A stretch of 19,725 nt of DNA from an uncultured Ruminococcus sp. (GCA_902783705.1 CACZSA010000282.1:1-19725), one strand, 5' to 3'. Counted from the first letter of the stretch, positions 6,158-14,282 are shown. Made by a program: numbers and translations. Notes: generated by a model from the sequence alone, not told the origin.

Positions 6158-7510
6158 ATGAATCAGACCTATCAGAACCTGCGGTCCCAGCTCAGAGGAC
6201 ACTTCATCGACTATCTGAAAGCGGACCACGTCGGATACTGGCCGCCGTCTCTCACAGTCTGTCCCAGGTGTCACCGCAGTTGCGGCATTCAGGCCGAAAT
6301 CCAGTGGTACTGCGAAGCCTGCAATCTCCGCGGCGACGTGGTGGACTACGTGACGATCAACAACTCCTTTGACAAGCCGGAGAAGGCGATCCGCCATCTG
6401 TGCCGGATGCTGGGGATCAAGAACACGCAGTTTGATGTTTTCTCGGCCGATGAAGTCATGGACATGGAGTTTTCCGAACCGACCTTCCTTGTGGACAAAT
6501 TGATTTCCACGGGCTTGCACATCCTCGCCGGACCGTCCAAATCCGGAAAGTCCTGGTTAGCCCTCTGGATGGCGCACCGCATCTCCACCGGTCAGCCGAT
6601 CTGGGATTTTGCCTGTCAATCCGGCGAGGTCCTGTACCTCAGTCTGGAAGATCCGCTCTCCCGCGTCCAGCGCCGATTGGTGGACGTGACCGACGGGCAC
6701 ACCGGAAAGATCTGGATCGTCACGGAGGCGGAGATGATCGGATTTGGTCTCGAAGAACAGCTCGTCAACTTCCTCTCCGAGCGTCCCGCGGTCAACTTTG
6801 TTCTGATCGATACGCTCCAGAAGATCCGGGACATGCGATCGGAAAACTACTGTTACGCGGGAGACTACCGGACGATGTCCATCCTGAAAAACATCGCCGA
6901 CCGGTTTCACATCGCGATTCTCCTGATCCACCACACCCGCAAGCAGCCGTCCTCCGATCCCTTTGACATGATCTCCGGAACGACGGGTCTTATGGGATGC
7001 GCGGACTCCTCTTTCATTCTGCGCAAGGACAAGCGGCTGTCCGAATACGCCGATTTCTTTGGCACGGGTCGGGACATCGAGGACCTTCATTTCTCCCTTC
7101 GGTTCAACGCGGAGGAGAAATGCTGGGATCTGGTCAGTTCCAATCTGGAGGAGAGCGAGCCGCCGAAGCATGACCGGGTCCTGCAGTTGGTCCGGGATTT
7201 CGCGAAAGAGAAAGAAGAGTGGATCGGCTCAGCAGCGGAGCTGCTCGAGGAACTGAAAACACGGTCCGCGAATCTGGACCTGACAGCCAATGTGCTGATT
7301 CGGATCATGAACGCAAACAGCACCATGCTGCGGAATTTCTATAAGGTGGCGTATCAGATCCTCCCCAAGCGGAACAACATGAAACGGATTTCCCTCCGCT
7401 TCCTGTTCGAGGTCGTCGTGGAAAACATCGTCGTGACCGATCCATCCGATACGTCCGATATATCCGATAATACCGGACATATCGCGCTGATCGGACTGAG
7501 CGGACAATGA
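6158..7510 (+). CDS. RepA-like ATPase with CHC2-type zinc finger
   Basis: ATG 6158 has AAAGGA five bases upstream; a GTG at 6125 lacks one. The 450-residue protein has an N-terminal zinc finger (C35, C38, C52, C55) followed by N-L-R-G-D-V-V-D-Y-V and a helix, the pattern of DnaG/CHC2 primase fingers. A RecA/RepA-type ATPase domain follows: Walker A GPSKSGKS (125-132), LED (163-165), Walker B VLID ending at D218, and a sensor-like LLIHHTRK (255-262). Residues 335-425 look like a winged-helix region. Such proteins act as replicative helicases or helicase loaders of plasmids, phages and integrative elements. The gene sits between a hairpin-rich leader and xis-int, so it probably serves the element's own replication. 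It ends in an odd Asp-Ser repeat (429-437) made by 9-base tandem repeats. Confidence 0.8.
   Translation: MNQTYQNLRSQLRGHFIDYLKADHVGYWPPSLTVCPRCHRSCGIQAEIQWYCEACNLRGDVVDYVTINNSFDKPEKAIRHLCRMLGIKNTQFDVFSADEVMDMEFSEPTFLVDKLISTGLHILAGPSKSGKSWLALWMAHRISTGQPIWDFACQSGEVLYLSLEDPLSRVQRRLVDVTDGHTGKIWIVTEAEMIGFGLEEQLVNFLSERPAVNFVLIDTLQKIRDMRSENYCYAGDYRTMSILKNIADRFHIAILLIHHTRKQPSSDPFDMISGTTGLMGCADSSFILRKDKRLSEYADFFGTGRDIEDLHFSLRFNAEEKCWDLVSSNLEESEPPKHDRVLQLVRDFAKEKEEWIGSAAELLEELKTRSANLDLTANVLIRIMNANSTMLRNFYKVAYQILPKRNNMKRISLRFLFEVVVENIVVTDPSDTSDISDNTGHIALIGLSGQ
7435..7479 (+). repeat. 9-bp tandem repeats, iteron-like, within the Rep-like gene
   Basis: Five consecutive 9-base units (GACCGATCC, ATCCGATAC, GTCCGATAT, ATCCGATAA, TACCGGACA) share the core TCCGATA in the middle three. 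The period keeps frame and encodes D-P-S-D-T-S-D-I-S-D. Inverted ATCGGA and GCGGACA motifs follow at about 7489-7505. Iterons at the end of a rep gene are a common origin arrangement, but a coding-level repeat is equally possible. Confidence 0.5.
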
Positions 7511-7635
7511 ATGGAGTCCTGCATTCATTCTTCGGCGTATCCGTCCGCAGGATAAAGTCATCTGTCAACTCTCGTTATACAGCCCGGGCAGCGAGATGGC
7601 AATACTCCCGACTGGCTGTCGGGGCGGTAAACCGC
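7506..7635 (+). other. Hairpins between the Rep-like gene and xis
   Basis: Three perfect inverted repeats lie in this short gap: AATGAATG 7506-7513/CATTCATT 7522-7529, spanning the Rep-like stop codon; CCCGAC 7607-7612/GTCGGG 7618-7623; and GCGGT 7624-7628/ACCGC 7631-7635 with a two-base loop. No T tract follows, so they are not clear terminators. The last two sit just before the xis ribosome site and could control its translation. Confidence 0.45.
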
Positions 7636-7662
7636 ACATCTATATTGTAGGAGGAAGTATCA

Positions 7663-7872
7663 ATGAAAAAGAATTGCAATCTTTCAGAACTTGCAAACAA
7701 GTACGTTTTGTCACTGAACGAGGCCACACAGTATTTCGGCATCGGTGAAAAAAGAATGCGGAGCCTAATTCGAAATAATGAAGACGAGCCTTGGGTTCTG
7801 ATGGTAGGAAGTCACTATCGTGTGAAGCGGCTTGCCTTCGAACAATGGCTTAAAACGGTGAACAATCTCTAA
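7663..7872 (+). CDS. xis: Excisionase, Tn916 Xis type
   Basis: ATG 7663 has AGGAGG at 7649-7654. The 69-residue basic protein matches the Tn916 Xis layout: Y-x-L-S-L-N-E-A-T-Q-Y-F-G-I-G-E-K-R-M-R as the winged-helix recognition part (residues 14-33), then W-V-L-M-V-G-S-H-Y-R-V-K-R (44-56) and a final helix. Xis binds the element ends, bends the DNA and steers the integrase toward excision. It lies 95 bases before the integrase start, the normal order for this family. It is AT-richer than the surrounding host genes, as is int. Confidence 0.9.
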   Translation: MKKNCNLSELANKYVLSLNEATQYFGIGEKRMRSLIRNNEDEPWVLMVGSHYRVKRLAFEQWLKTVNNL

Positions 7873-7967
7873 GTAGATTATTGACAGAGGGGCATCCCGT
7901 ATGGTAAGATTAAGGTACTGTGCGTGGATTCCCCTTTATCTTTGTATCAGAAAGGAGAATTCACATA

Positions 7968-9245
7968 ATGAAGAAGCGAAAGGACAATAAGAAGAGAAAT
8001 CTGAAAGAAGGTGAGTATCAGAGAGAGGATGGTTTATATGAATTCCGATGGATAAACTCGCAGGGAAAAAAGCAGAGCGTGTATTCCTGGAGACTGACTG
8101 AATCAGATCCTATGCCGTCAGGCAAAAAACACGATGCGTCGCTCCGCGAGAAAGAACGGAAGATAAACTCTTCTGAAGTCCTCGGAATAGACACCTACGC
8201 GGCAAGTCGGATAACCCTAAACGATCTATTTGAGCGTCACATGAGTCTGAAAACTGGTATCAGAGAAACTACGAAAGCACTATATCAGAAGAATTATGAG
8301 AGGCACATCCGTCCTGCTATTGGAAGTCGTGCAGTGGGGAGTATAAAATACACTGACATAAAAAAACTGTACCTGCACCTCATGAGAGATAAGGGGCTAG
8401 CAGTATCAACGCTCAGCCCGATCGATGCAATTCTGCAATCTATGTTTCGGATGGCAGTGCGTGACGGGATGGTCAGCGCAAGTCCCATGGCTGGAATTCT
8501 CGGCGAATGCAGGAAGATGGAGAGAGAGGAGCGCGAAGGAGAAGAAGATAAACGTAAATCCCTCACGATCGAAGAACAGCGCTGTTTTATGGATTTCGTC
8601 ATGAATGAGCGGCGGGCCGCGCCGTATCGGCTGATGGTGACGGTCTTATTTGGGACGGGCGTCAGGGTCGGTGAATTGTTGGGATTGACATGGAACGACG
8701 TAGACTTCAAGAAGAGCACACTCAAAATCTGCCGATCCTTGGGTTATGGGAAAAGATTACGAACCAAATGTGATTTCTTCGTTAATCCTCCAAAGACGAA
8801 AAAGGGCCGACGAGTCATCCCCATGACAGGGGCTGTGAGGGACGCTCTCTGGAAAGAATACGAGCCCCGGTCTCTCACGGGTTTCTGCGAGAAGACAGTA
8901 GACGGTATCTCTGACTTTGTCTTCTGGAAAAACAACGGGGAACTGTACCGAAGCTGTGAAATTAACCGTATTCTCGAAACGCTTGCCAATGCTTGCAATA
9001 AGCGAGAAACAGAGAGGGCGGCGGCTGAAAACCGCGAGCCCGTTCTTGTCCCCAAATTTTCCGTTCATCAGATTCGGCACACAGTTGCGTCTCGGTTGGT
9101 TGAGGTGGAACCGAACATAAAGACGGTGCAAGCTATCTTAGGGCACGCGAGTGCGGCGATGACGCTCAACGTTTATGCCGAGGCGATGCCGGACGCCAAT
9201 GCTGAGACAATGAAAAAGTTTGAAGCTGGACTGCTGACGGGCTGA
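7968..9245 (+). CDS. int: Tyrosine recombinase / integrase, Tn916 type
   Basis: ATG 7968 is preceded by AAAGGAG; an in-frame ATG at 7920 has no site. The 425-residue enzyme has the three Tn916 Int parts. The arm-binding N-terminus includes K-K-R-N-L-K-E-G-E-Y-Q-R-E-D-G and S-V-Y-S-W-R-L-T-E-S-D. A SAM-like core-binding region covers about 82-185. In the catalytic domain are R233 (GTGVRVGELLGL), a lysine in the KTKKGRR turn (276-282), H367 and R370 (HQIRH), H393 (LGHAS) and the nucleophile Y403 (NVYAEA). All catalytic residues are present, so it is probably active. It inserts and, with Xis, excises the element through a circular form. As in Tn916 it lies at the right end, close to the host glyA gene. 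Confidence 0.95.
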   Translation: MKKRKDNKKRNLKEGEYQREDGLYEFRWINSQGKKQSVYSWRLTESDPMPSGKKHDASLREKERKINSSEVLGIDTYAASRITLNDLFERHMSLKTGIRETTKALYQKNYERHIRPAIGSRAVGSIKYTDIKKLYLHLMRDKGLAVSTLSPIDAILQSMFRMAVRDGMVSASPMAGILGECRKMEREEREGEEDKRKSLTIEEQRCFMDFVMNERRAAPYRLMVTVLFGTGVRVGELLGLTWNDVDFKKSTLKICRSLGYGKRLRTKCDFFVNPPKTKKGRRVIPMTGAVRDALWKEYEPRSLTGFCEKTVDGISDFVFWKNNGELYRSCEINRILETLANACNKRETERAAAENREPVLVPKFSVHQIRHTVASRLVEVEPNIKTVQAILGHASAAMTLNVYAEAMPDANAETMKKFEAGLLTG

Positions 9246-9412
9246 TTTGTACCAAAAATCGTACCTATTTTCATTGGTATTTTCTGCAAAGATATGCCAA
9301 GTTTTGAATAATCAGTTTTCTGAAAGCCTTTATTTTACACGGTTTTTGCGAAGTCTTGCGGCATTATGCGAATAATTACAGGAAAAATCGCATATTTCGT
9401 ACGTTTTCCCCA
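9246..9412. other. Probable right end of the integrated element
   Basis: This AT-rich gap follows the integrase stop and ends at the glyA promoter. GTACC occurs twice close together (about 9248-9252 and 9260-9264) and TGGTA again near 9277-9281, a spacing typical of integrase arm sites. The 12-base copy at 9302-9313 and an abrupt rise in GC near 9410 are also here. The exact end cannot be fixed from one sequence. Confidence 0.45.
9302..9313 (+). repeat. 12-bp direct repeat, copy 2 (possible attachment core)
   Basis: Exact copy of TTTTGAATAATC at 6011-6022. It is placed where a right attachment site would be expected, 57 bases past the integrase stop and upstream of the host glyA promoter. 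Confidence 0.3.
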
Positions 9413-9441
9413 TTGACGCGGGGACGGGGAGGTGCTATACT
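9413..9441 (+). promoter_or_regulatory. glyA promoter
   Basis: TTGACG (9413-9418) and TATACT (9436-9441) are 17 bases apart. The leader would be only about 30 bases, so there is no room for a riboswitch before glyA. Confidence 0.8.
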
Positions 9442-9476
9442 ATCTGCATCACTCATTTTTCATGAAAGAGGTCCCC

Positions 9477-10721
9477 ATGTCCAACTTCTTCGAAGACCTG
9501 AAACTCTATGATCCCGAGGTCGCCGCGGCCTGTCACAGCGAGCTCGAACGCCAGCAGCACAACATCGAGCTCATCGCCTCCGAAAACATCGTCTCGAAGG
9601 CCGTGCTCCTCGCGGCGGGCGGCGTCCTCACCAACAAGTACGCCGAGGGCTATCCCGGAAAACGCTACTACGGCGGCTGTTCGTACGTCGACGTCGTCGA
9701 GGACATCGCGCGCGAGCGGGCCAAGAAGCTCTTCGGCGCGGAGCACGCGAACGTCCAGCCCCACAGCGGCGCGAACGCCAACCTCGCCGTCTTCTTCGCC
9801 CTCTGCCAGCCCGGCGACACCGTCCTCGGCATGAACCTCTCCGAGGGAGGCCACCTCTCCCACGGCTCCCCCGTCAATATCTCCGGCAAATACTTCCACA
9901 TCGTCCCCTACGGCGTGGATCCCGTCACCGAGCGCATCGACTACGACAAAATGCGCGAGATCGCCCTCGCCTCGAAGCCCAGAATGATCATCGTCGGCGC
10001 GAGCGCGTATTCCCGCACCATCGACTTCGCGCGCTGCCGGGAGATCGCGGACGAGGCAGGCGCCTATCTCATGGTCGACATGGCGCACATCGCGGGCCTT
10101 GTCGCGGCGGGCGAGCATCCGTCCCCGGTTCCCTACGCCGACGTCGTCACCACCACGACGCATAAGACGCTCAGAGGTCCCCGCGGCGGCATGATCCTCT
10201 GCCGGGAGGAATACGCGAAGGCCATCGACAAGGCGGTCTTCCCCGGCACGCAGGGCGGTCCGCTCATGCACATCATCGCGGCGAAGGCGGTCGCGCTCGG
10301 CGAAGCCCTCACCGACGAGTTCAAGGCGTACCAGCATCAGATCGTCGTCAACGCGAAGTGCCTCTCCGAGGAGCTTCTCGCGCGCGGGATCGAGCTCGTC
10401 TCCGGCGGCACGGACAACCACCTCATGCTGCTCAAGCTCGTGAACGCGGGCGTGACGGGCAAGGAGCTCGAACGCCGCCTCGACGAGGTGCACATCACGG
10501 CGAACAAGAACACGATCCCCGGCGAGCCGCTGAGCCCGTTCGTGACGAGCGGCCTGCGGATCGGAACGCCCGCCGTGACGACGCGCGGCTTCCGCGAGCC
10601 CGAAATGAAGCAGATCGCGGGCTGGATCGCGGACGCCATCGCCGACTTCGACGCGAACCGCGAGCGGATCAGCGCGGAAGTGGCGGAGCTCTGCGCGAAG
10701 TTCCCGATCTACGCGGAATGA
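9477..10721 (+). CDS. glyA: Serine hydroxymethyltransferase
   Basis: ATG 9477 has AGAGG five bases upstream; an earlier in-frame start at 9432 would lie inside the promoter. The 414-residue enzyme, a normal bacterial length, interconverts serine and glycine with tetrahydrofolate and supplies one-carbon units. Visible signatures are LIASEN (32-37), YAEGYPGKRYYGG (55-67), QPHSGANAN (94-102), DMAHIAGL (201-208) and TTTTHKTLRGPRGG (225-238), with the PLP lysine at K230. Codons are strongly GC-ending, typical of the host rather than the upstream element. It is monocistronic, with its own promoter and a strong terminator. Its active-site residues are complete. Confidence 0.97.
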   Translation: MSNFFEDLKLYDPEVAAACHSELERQQHNIELIASENIVSKAVLLAAGGVLTNKYAEGYPGKRYYGGCSYVDVVEDIARERAKKLFGAEHANVQPHSGANANLAVFFALCQPGDTVLGMNLSEGGHLSHGSPVNISGKYFHIVPYGVDPVTERIDYDKMREIALASKPRMIIVGASAYSRTIDFARCREIADEAGAYLMVDMAHIAGLVAAGEHPSPVPYADVVTTTTHKTLRGPRGGMILCREEYAKAIDKAVFPGTQGGPLMHIIAAKAVALGEALTDEFKAYQHQIVVNAKCLSEELLARGIELVSGGTDNHLMLLKLVNAGVTGKELERRLDEVHITANKNTIPGEPLSPFVTSGLRIGTPAVTTRGFREPEMKQIAGWIADAIADFDANRERISAEVAELCAKFPIYAE

Positions 10722-10778
10722 ACGCGCGGGCGCGAAGGAAGAAGCAAGAAGGACTCCGGAACGGATTCCGATAAGAAA

Positions 10779-10828
10779 CGGTCGCGAAGCTGTACATCCC
10801 GTACGGCTTCACGACCGATTTTCTGTTT
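10779..10828 (+). terminator. glyA terminator (shared-arm family)
   Basis: A 17-base arm (10779-10795) pairs with 10801-10817 around the loop ATCCC, with one C/A mismatch and one G-T pair, followed by ATTTTCTGTTTT. Together with a shorter upstream inverted repeat it recurs nearly unchanged at 12399-12437; the outer arms also recur after purC. Confidence 0.85.
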
Positions 10829-10864
10829 TCGATATCTATGCGGTATTTATTTTCATAGACCCTC

Positions 10865-10893
10865 TTGACAAGGTCCCGCGGCGCGTGTATAAT
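10865..10893 (+). promoter_or_regulatory. Consensus promoter of the SLH protein gene
   Basis: Perfect TTGACA (10865-10870) and perfect TATAAT (10888-10893) with a 17-base spacer. High basal expression is expected. Confidence 0.85.
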
Positions 10894-10941
10894 GGGTTTA
10901 TGAAACTAAACTTTATTTCCACTCAAGGAGGATTGGGGGAT

Positions 10942-12324
10942 ATGAAAGCCAAAAGAATGCTTGCGCTCATGCTTGCGCTGACGCTCTTTCTCTCCCTCTC
11001 CGCGGCAGTCGCGGTCAGCGCGGCGGAGGCGGTACCCGGCGGGTTCACGGACGTCGCGGAGGCCGACTGGTTCTATGAGGATGTCCGGTGCGTGCACGAC
11101 GCCGGCCTGATGATCGGCAAGGGGGACGGCATTTTCGATCCCGACGGGCAGATCACCGGCGCGGAAGCCGTCACCATCGCCGCCCGCGTCCATTCCATTC
11201 TGACGACCGGCTCCCCGGACGCGGCGGATCATTATCAGACATACGCGGACGAGCCGTGGTACTGGACGTATGTCAACTATATCGATCGGTACGTCGGTTA
11301 TTTCGGCAGCATCGGTTCCTATGATTCCCCCACGTCCCGCCGGGACTTCGCGCGTCTGCTCGCCTCTGCGGTGGGAGACGGGGCGGAGGAGATCAACGAG
11401 ATCGCCCAGAACGCCGTCCCCGACCTCGAGGAAAATGCCCTGACTGCGGGGATCTACCGCCTGTACCGCGCGGGCATCCTCACGGGGAACGACGAGCGCG
11501 GCGCCTTCCTGCCCGACGCGCCGATCCGCCGGAGCGAGACTGCCGCCATCGCCGCCCGGATCCTCGATCCCACCCTGCGAAAAAGCATCACCCTCACGCA
11601 GACGGGCTGGCAGTTCGACACGGCCTATACCGCGCCCGGCGGCTGGTTCACGCTGACGCTTCCCGACTGGTGGGAGGACGAGGTTTTGATCTGGTCCGGA
11701 AAAAGCTCCTTCAAAGAAGATAAATGCAGTATCGCCTTCTACTGCCGCGAAGCGGTTGAAGCGACCGGGTACGAGTACGGCGGGTTCCTCGGCGCCGTCG
11801 GCATCCGGCCTCACGCGGACAGCCGTTCGTGGCCGTGGCCCGTGATGGAGATCGCGGCGGTCACTTACCCGGACGGGCAGACCTATGACATCACCCTGCA
11901 CTTCGCGAGCGACGTGCAGTACGCCCCCGGAACGGAGGAGGCGTATGCGCGTCAGTTCCGCTCGGTCCAGGCCGTCGCCGCCGCCATGCGGTTCCCCGAA
12001 GGCTGCAGGGTCACGCTGCACGAGGACACCGCCCGCGAGCTTCTGCAGAACGCCCTCACCGCGGCATACGAGAATATCTACGGCCCCTTCACGCCGCTTG
12101 AGACAAAGCCCGAGGGCGCCGTCCCGGACAGCGAATATCTCCGCTGGGTGATCCCGCATCTCGAGGTCTCCGACGAGACGGACGAATACTATGAATTCCC
12201 CGTGATCTTCCCCTTCCGCGTGGACAAGCGGACGGGCGAGGTGTTCAAGCACTACAACGGCCTCGATCCGTTTACCGTCCCCTTCGATCCCGCCGCCCCG
12301 GACGCGCTGGCGTTCGCGGGATGA
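10942..12324 (+). CDS. SLH-domain cell-surface protein
   Basis: ATG 10942 follows AAGGAGG at 10925-10931. The spacing is a little long (10 bases), but this start gives a perfect signal peptide: MKAKRM, a Leu/Ala-rich core and VSAAEA, cut near residue 30. Of 460 residues, 35-85 form a typical SLH repeat (FTDVAEADWFYEDVRCVHDA, then GIFDPDGQITGAEA). Residues 100-145 are a degenerate repeat and 158-210 a third (AGIYRLYRAGILTG, RRSETAAIAARIL). SLH triplets bind pyruvylated secondary cell-wall polymers and anchor proteins to the envelope. Residues 215-460 are an unrecognised, Trp- and Tyr-rich domain with mixed beta/alpha character. The gene stands alone between two near-identical terminators. Codon use is host-like. 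Confidence 0.85.
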   Translation: MKAKRMLALMLALTLFLSLSAAVAVSAAEAVPGGFTDVAEADWFYEDVRCVHDAGLMIGKGDGIFDPDGQITGAEAVTIAARVHSILTTGSPDAADHYQTYADEPWYWTYVNYIDRYVGYFGSIGSYDSPTSRRDFARLLASAVGDGAEEINEIAQNAVPDLEENALTAGIYRLYRAGILTGNDERGAFLPDAPIRRSETAAIAARILDPTLRKSITLTQTGWQFDTAYTAPGGWFTLTLPDWWEDEVLIWSGKSSFKEDKCSIAFYCREAVEATGYEYGGFLGAVGIRPHADSRSWPWPVMEIAAVTYPDGQTYDITLHFASDVQYAPGTEEAYARQFRSVQAVAAAMRFPEGCRVTLHEDTARELLQNALTAAYENIYGPFTPLETKPEGAVPDSEYLRWVIPHLEVSDETDEYYEFPVIFPFRVDKRTGEVFKHYNGLDPFTVPFDPAAPDALAFAG

Positions 12325-12367
12325 ATCTGAAGTAAGAAGTAAGAGTGAATAGTGAACAAGTGATGGA

Positions 12368-12449
12368 GGAATCCGTGAACGGATTCCGATAAAAGAAACG
12401 GTCGCGAGGCTGTACATCCCGTACGGCTTCACGACCGATTTTATTTTCC
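12368..12449 (+). terminator. SLH gene terminator, near-duplicate of the glyA terminator
   Basis: A small hairpin, GGAATCC (12368-12374) with GGATTCC (12381-12387), precedes the main stem 12399-12415/12421-12437 with loop ATCCC, then ATTTTATTTT. The right arm and loop are identical to the copy at 10796-10817; the left arm differs by an A-to-G change that keeps pairing by G-T. It also sits in the convergent end of the ANTAR gene. Confidence 0.85.
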
Positions 12450-12450
12450 T

Positions 12451-13029
12451 TTATCCCTGATTCGCGCGGCGCAGGATCTCTTCCGCGATCTCGCCCTTCG
12501 TCCTGCATTCGTCCATCGCGCGCTTCTCGATCCATCGGTGGGCCTCCGCTTCGGTCATGCCCCCGGCGATGAGCTGCCATTTCGCGCGGTTCACCGTCCG
12601 GATCTCGCGCATCCGCTCCTCGAGCGACACCGCCGCGCGCTCATTCCGCCGTCCGCGCTCCGCCGCCGCGATCAGCCAGTCGAGCGCCTGTCCGACCGTC
12701 TGCCGGGACGTCGGCCTCGGCAGGGTGAAAACGCCGCACCGGGCCGCCCGCTCCCATGCCTCGGGGTAGACCTCCGCGCGCACGAACAGGAGCACCGCCG
12801 CGCACGCCTCCGCCGCGTCCTCGGCAAACCGCATCCCGTCCTCGTCCGGCAGGGGCGCGTGGATCAGAATGAGATCATAGGCTCGCCCGCCGAGCAGCCG
12901 CCTCGCCTCGTCCGCCGTGCGCGTCTTCGTCACCGGGGAGAACCGCGCGGGAGGAAGCAGGGGCGCGAGGGACGCGTTGAACGTCTCCGCCGCCGAAACG
13001 AGGAGCACGCTGTACACCGTTTCGCTCAT
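12451..13029 (-). CDS. ANTAR-domain regulator with degenerate receiver (NitR-like)
   Basis: I chose ATG 13027-13029, with GAGAGGGA upstream, over the in-frame ATG at 13057-13059, which lacks a site and overlaps the upstream gene. The 192-residue protein has a receiver-like N-terminus (1-122) and a C-terminal ANTAR domain (about 136-190) with A-K-W-Q-L-I-A-G-G-M-T-E-A-E-A-H and E-I-A-E-E-I-L. ANTAR domains bind paired hairpins in nascent RNA and prevent termination. It follows glutamine synthetase by 17 bases, the same arrangement as the clostridial glnA-nitR operon, so a role in nitrogen control is likely. The receiver lacks its key residues: the phospho-acceptor aspartate is H57 (DLILIHAPLP) and the N-terminal acidic pair is absent. 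It is probably not phosphorylated. Confidence 0.85.
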   Translation of the reverse strand: MSETVYSVLLVSAAETFNASLAPLLPPARFSPVTKTRTADEARRLLGGRAYDLILIHAPLPDEDGMRFAEDAAEACAAVLLFVRAEVYPEAWERAARCGVFTLPRPTSRQTVGQALDWLIAAAERGRRNERAAVSLEERMREIRTVNRAKWQLIAGGMTEAEAHRWIEKRAMDECRTKGEIAEEILRRANQG

Positions 13030-13046
13030 CCGCTCGTCCCTCTCCG

Positions 13047-14282
13047 TCAGAATTCCCATTCGCCGACCCGTCCGTAGAGCGCGATGAGCTCGGGCGGGAG
13101 GATCTCGCCGACAAACCCGCTCTGCTTCATCAGCCGCGCCGCCTCGCCGTAGGATTCCGGAAGCGGATCAAAGCGCGCGAGGGTTTCCCGGGAGGCCGTG
13201 TAGAGGTTGAAATTCGTCTCCTGCGGCGGCGTCAGTCCCCGGCGGATCCCGTCGAGGGCCGCTTCGATCAGCACCGCGAAGGCGAGGTACGGGTTTGCCG
13301 TCGGATCCGGGGACCGAAGCTCCGCCCGCCGGTATTCCGCCTGACGCGCCGCCGGGACCCGGATGAGCTGCGAGCGGTTCTCCCGCGACCACGTCAGCCA
13401 GCGCGGCGCCTTGTCCCGACCGAAACGCGCGTAGGAGGCCTCGGACGGGTTGAGGAAGACCGTCAGCTCGCGCACATGCTCCAAGAGGCCCGCGATCACG
13501 CACGGAAGCAGGTCCTCGTCCCTGCGCGCGGCGGAGAGGTTGATGTGGAACCCGCTGCCCGGACGGTCCTCGATCGGCTTCGGGGAGAAGTCCGCCCAGA
13601 CGCCGTTCTGCGCCGCCACGGTCCGCACCACCGTCCGGAAGGTCATCGCGTCGTCGGCGGCAGAGAGCGGATCGGACGCGCGGAAATCGATCTCGTTCTG
13701 CCCCGGTCCCATCTCGTGATGCGAGGCCTCCGGCGCGATCCCCATCTTCTCGAGCGTCAGGCAGATCTCCCGCCGCACGTTCTCTCCCCGGTCGTCCGGC
13801 GCGATGTCCATATAGCCCGCCTCGTCGAACGGCACAGACGTCCGCTCCCCGGTCTCCCCGGTCTTGAAGAGGTAGAACTCCATCTCCGGCCCGAAGCGGA
13901 AGGACACCCCCTCCTCGGCGGCGCGGCGAACGGCTTCCCGGAGGATCCGGCGCGTGTCGCAGGCGAAGGCTTCCCCGCCCGGGGTGAGGATATCGCAGTA
14001 CATCCGCACGACCCGCCCGTGATCGGGACGCCACGGCAGGACGGCGAGCGTCGCGGGATCGGGCCGCAGGAAGAGATCGGAACTCGATTCATCCCCGAAG
14101 CCCTCGATCGCCGACGCGTCGAAGGGAATGCCGTATTCGAACGCGCGCGCGAGCTCCTCCGGCATCACCGACAGATTCTTCTGCCTCCCGAACACGTCGC
14201 AGAACGCGAGGCGGATAAACTTCACGTCCTCCTCCGCGACATACTGCATGACCTCATTGACAGAATACGACATCGAACCCAT
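13047..14282 (-). CDS. glnA: Glutamine synthetase, type I family
   Basis: ATG 14280-14282 has GGGAGG five bases upstream; an earlier ATG at 14295-14297 overlaps that site. The 411-residue enzyme condenses glutamate and ammonia with ATP. Family signatures: FCDVFGRQKN (27-36), a substrate segment ending SSSDLFLRPD (66-75), metal ligands in GPEMEFYLF (131-139), HHEMGPGQNEIDFR (188-201) and SGFHINLS (243-250), and RSPDPTANPYLAFA (323-336). It is about 30 residues shorter than the Bacillus enzyme, mostly toward the C-terminus. The Tyr adenylylation loop of proteobacteria is not evident. With the ANTAR gene 17 bases downstream it forms a nitrogen-assimilation operon. A glutamine-synthetase-like ligase acting on another amine is less likely. 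Confidence 0.88.
   Translation of the reverse strand: MGSMSYSVNEVMQYVAEEDVKFIRLAFCDVFGRQKNLSVMPEELARAFEYGIPFDASAIEGFGDESSSDLFLRPDPATLAVLPWRPDHGRVVRMYCDILTPGGEAFACDTRRILREAVRRAAEEGVSFRFGPEMEFYLFKTGETGERTSVPFDEAGYMDIAPDDRGENVRREICLTLEKMGIAPEASHHEMGPGQNEIDFRASDPLSAADDAMTFRTVVRTVAAQNGVWADFSPKPIEDRPGSGFHINLSAARRDEDLLPCVIAGLLEHVRELTVFLNPSEASYARFGRDKAPRWLTWSRENRSQLIRVPAARQAEYRRAELRSPDPTANPYLAFAVLIEAALDGIRRGLTPPQETNFNLYTASRETLARFDPLPESYGEAARLMKQSGFVGEILPPELIALYGRVGEWEF

Noticed and set aside
9453..10493. Long minus-strand open frame opposite glyA, and similar ones opposite the SLH, glnA and rsmG genes
   Set aside because: Typical antisense shadows of GC-rich genes: Arg/Asp/Val-biased, no ribosome sites, no family signatures.
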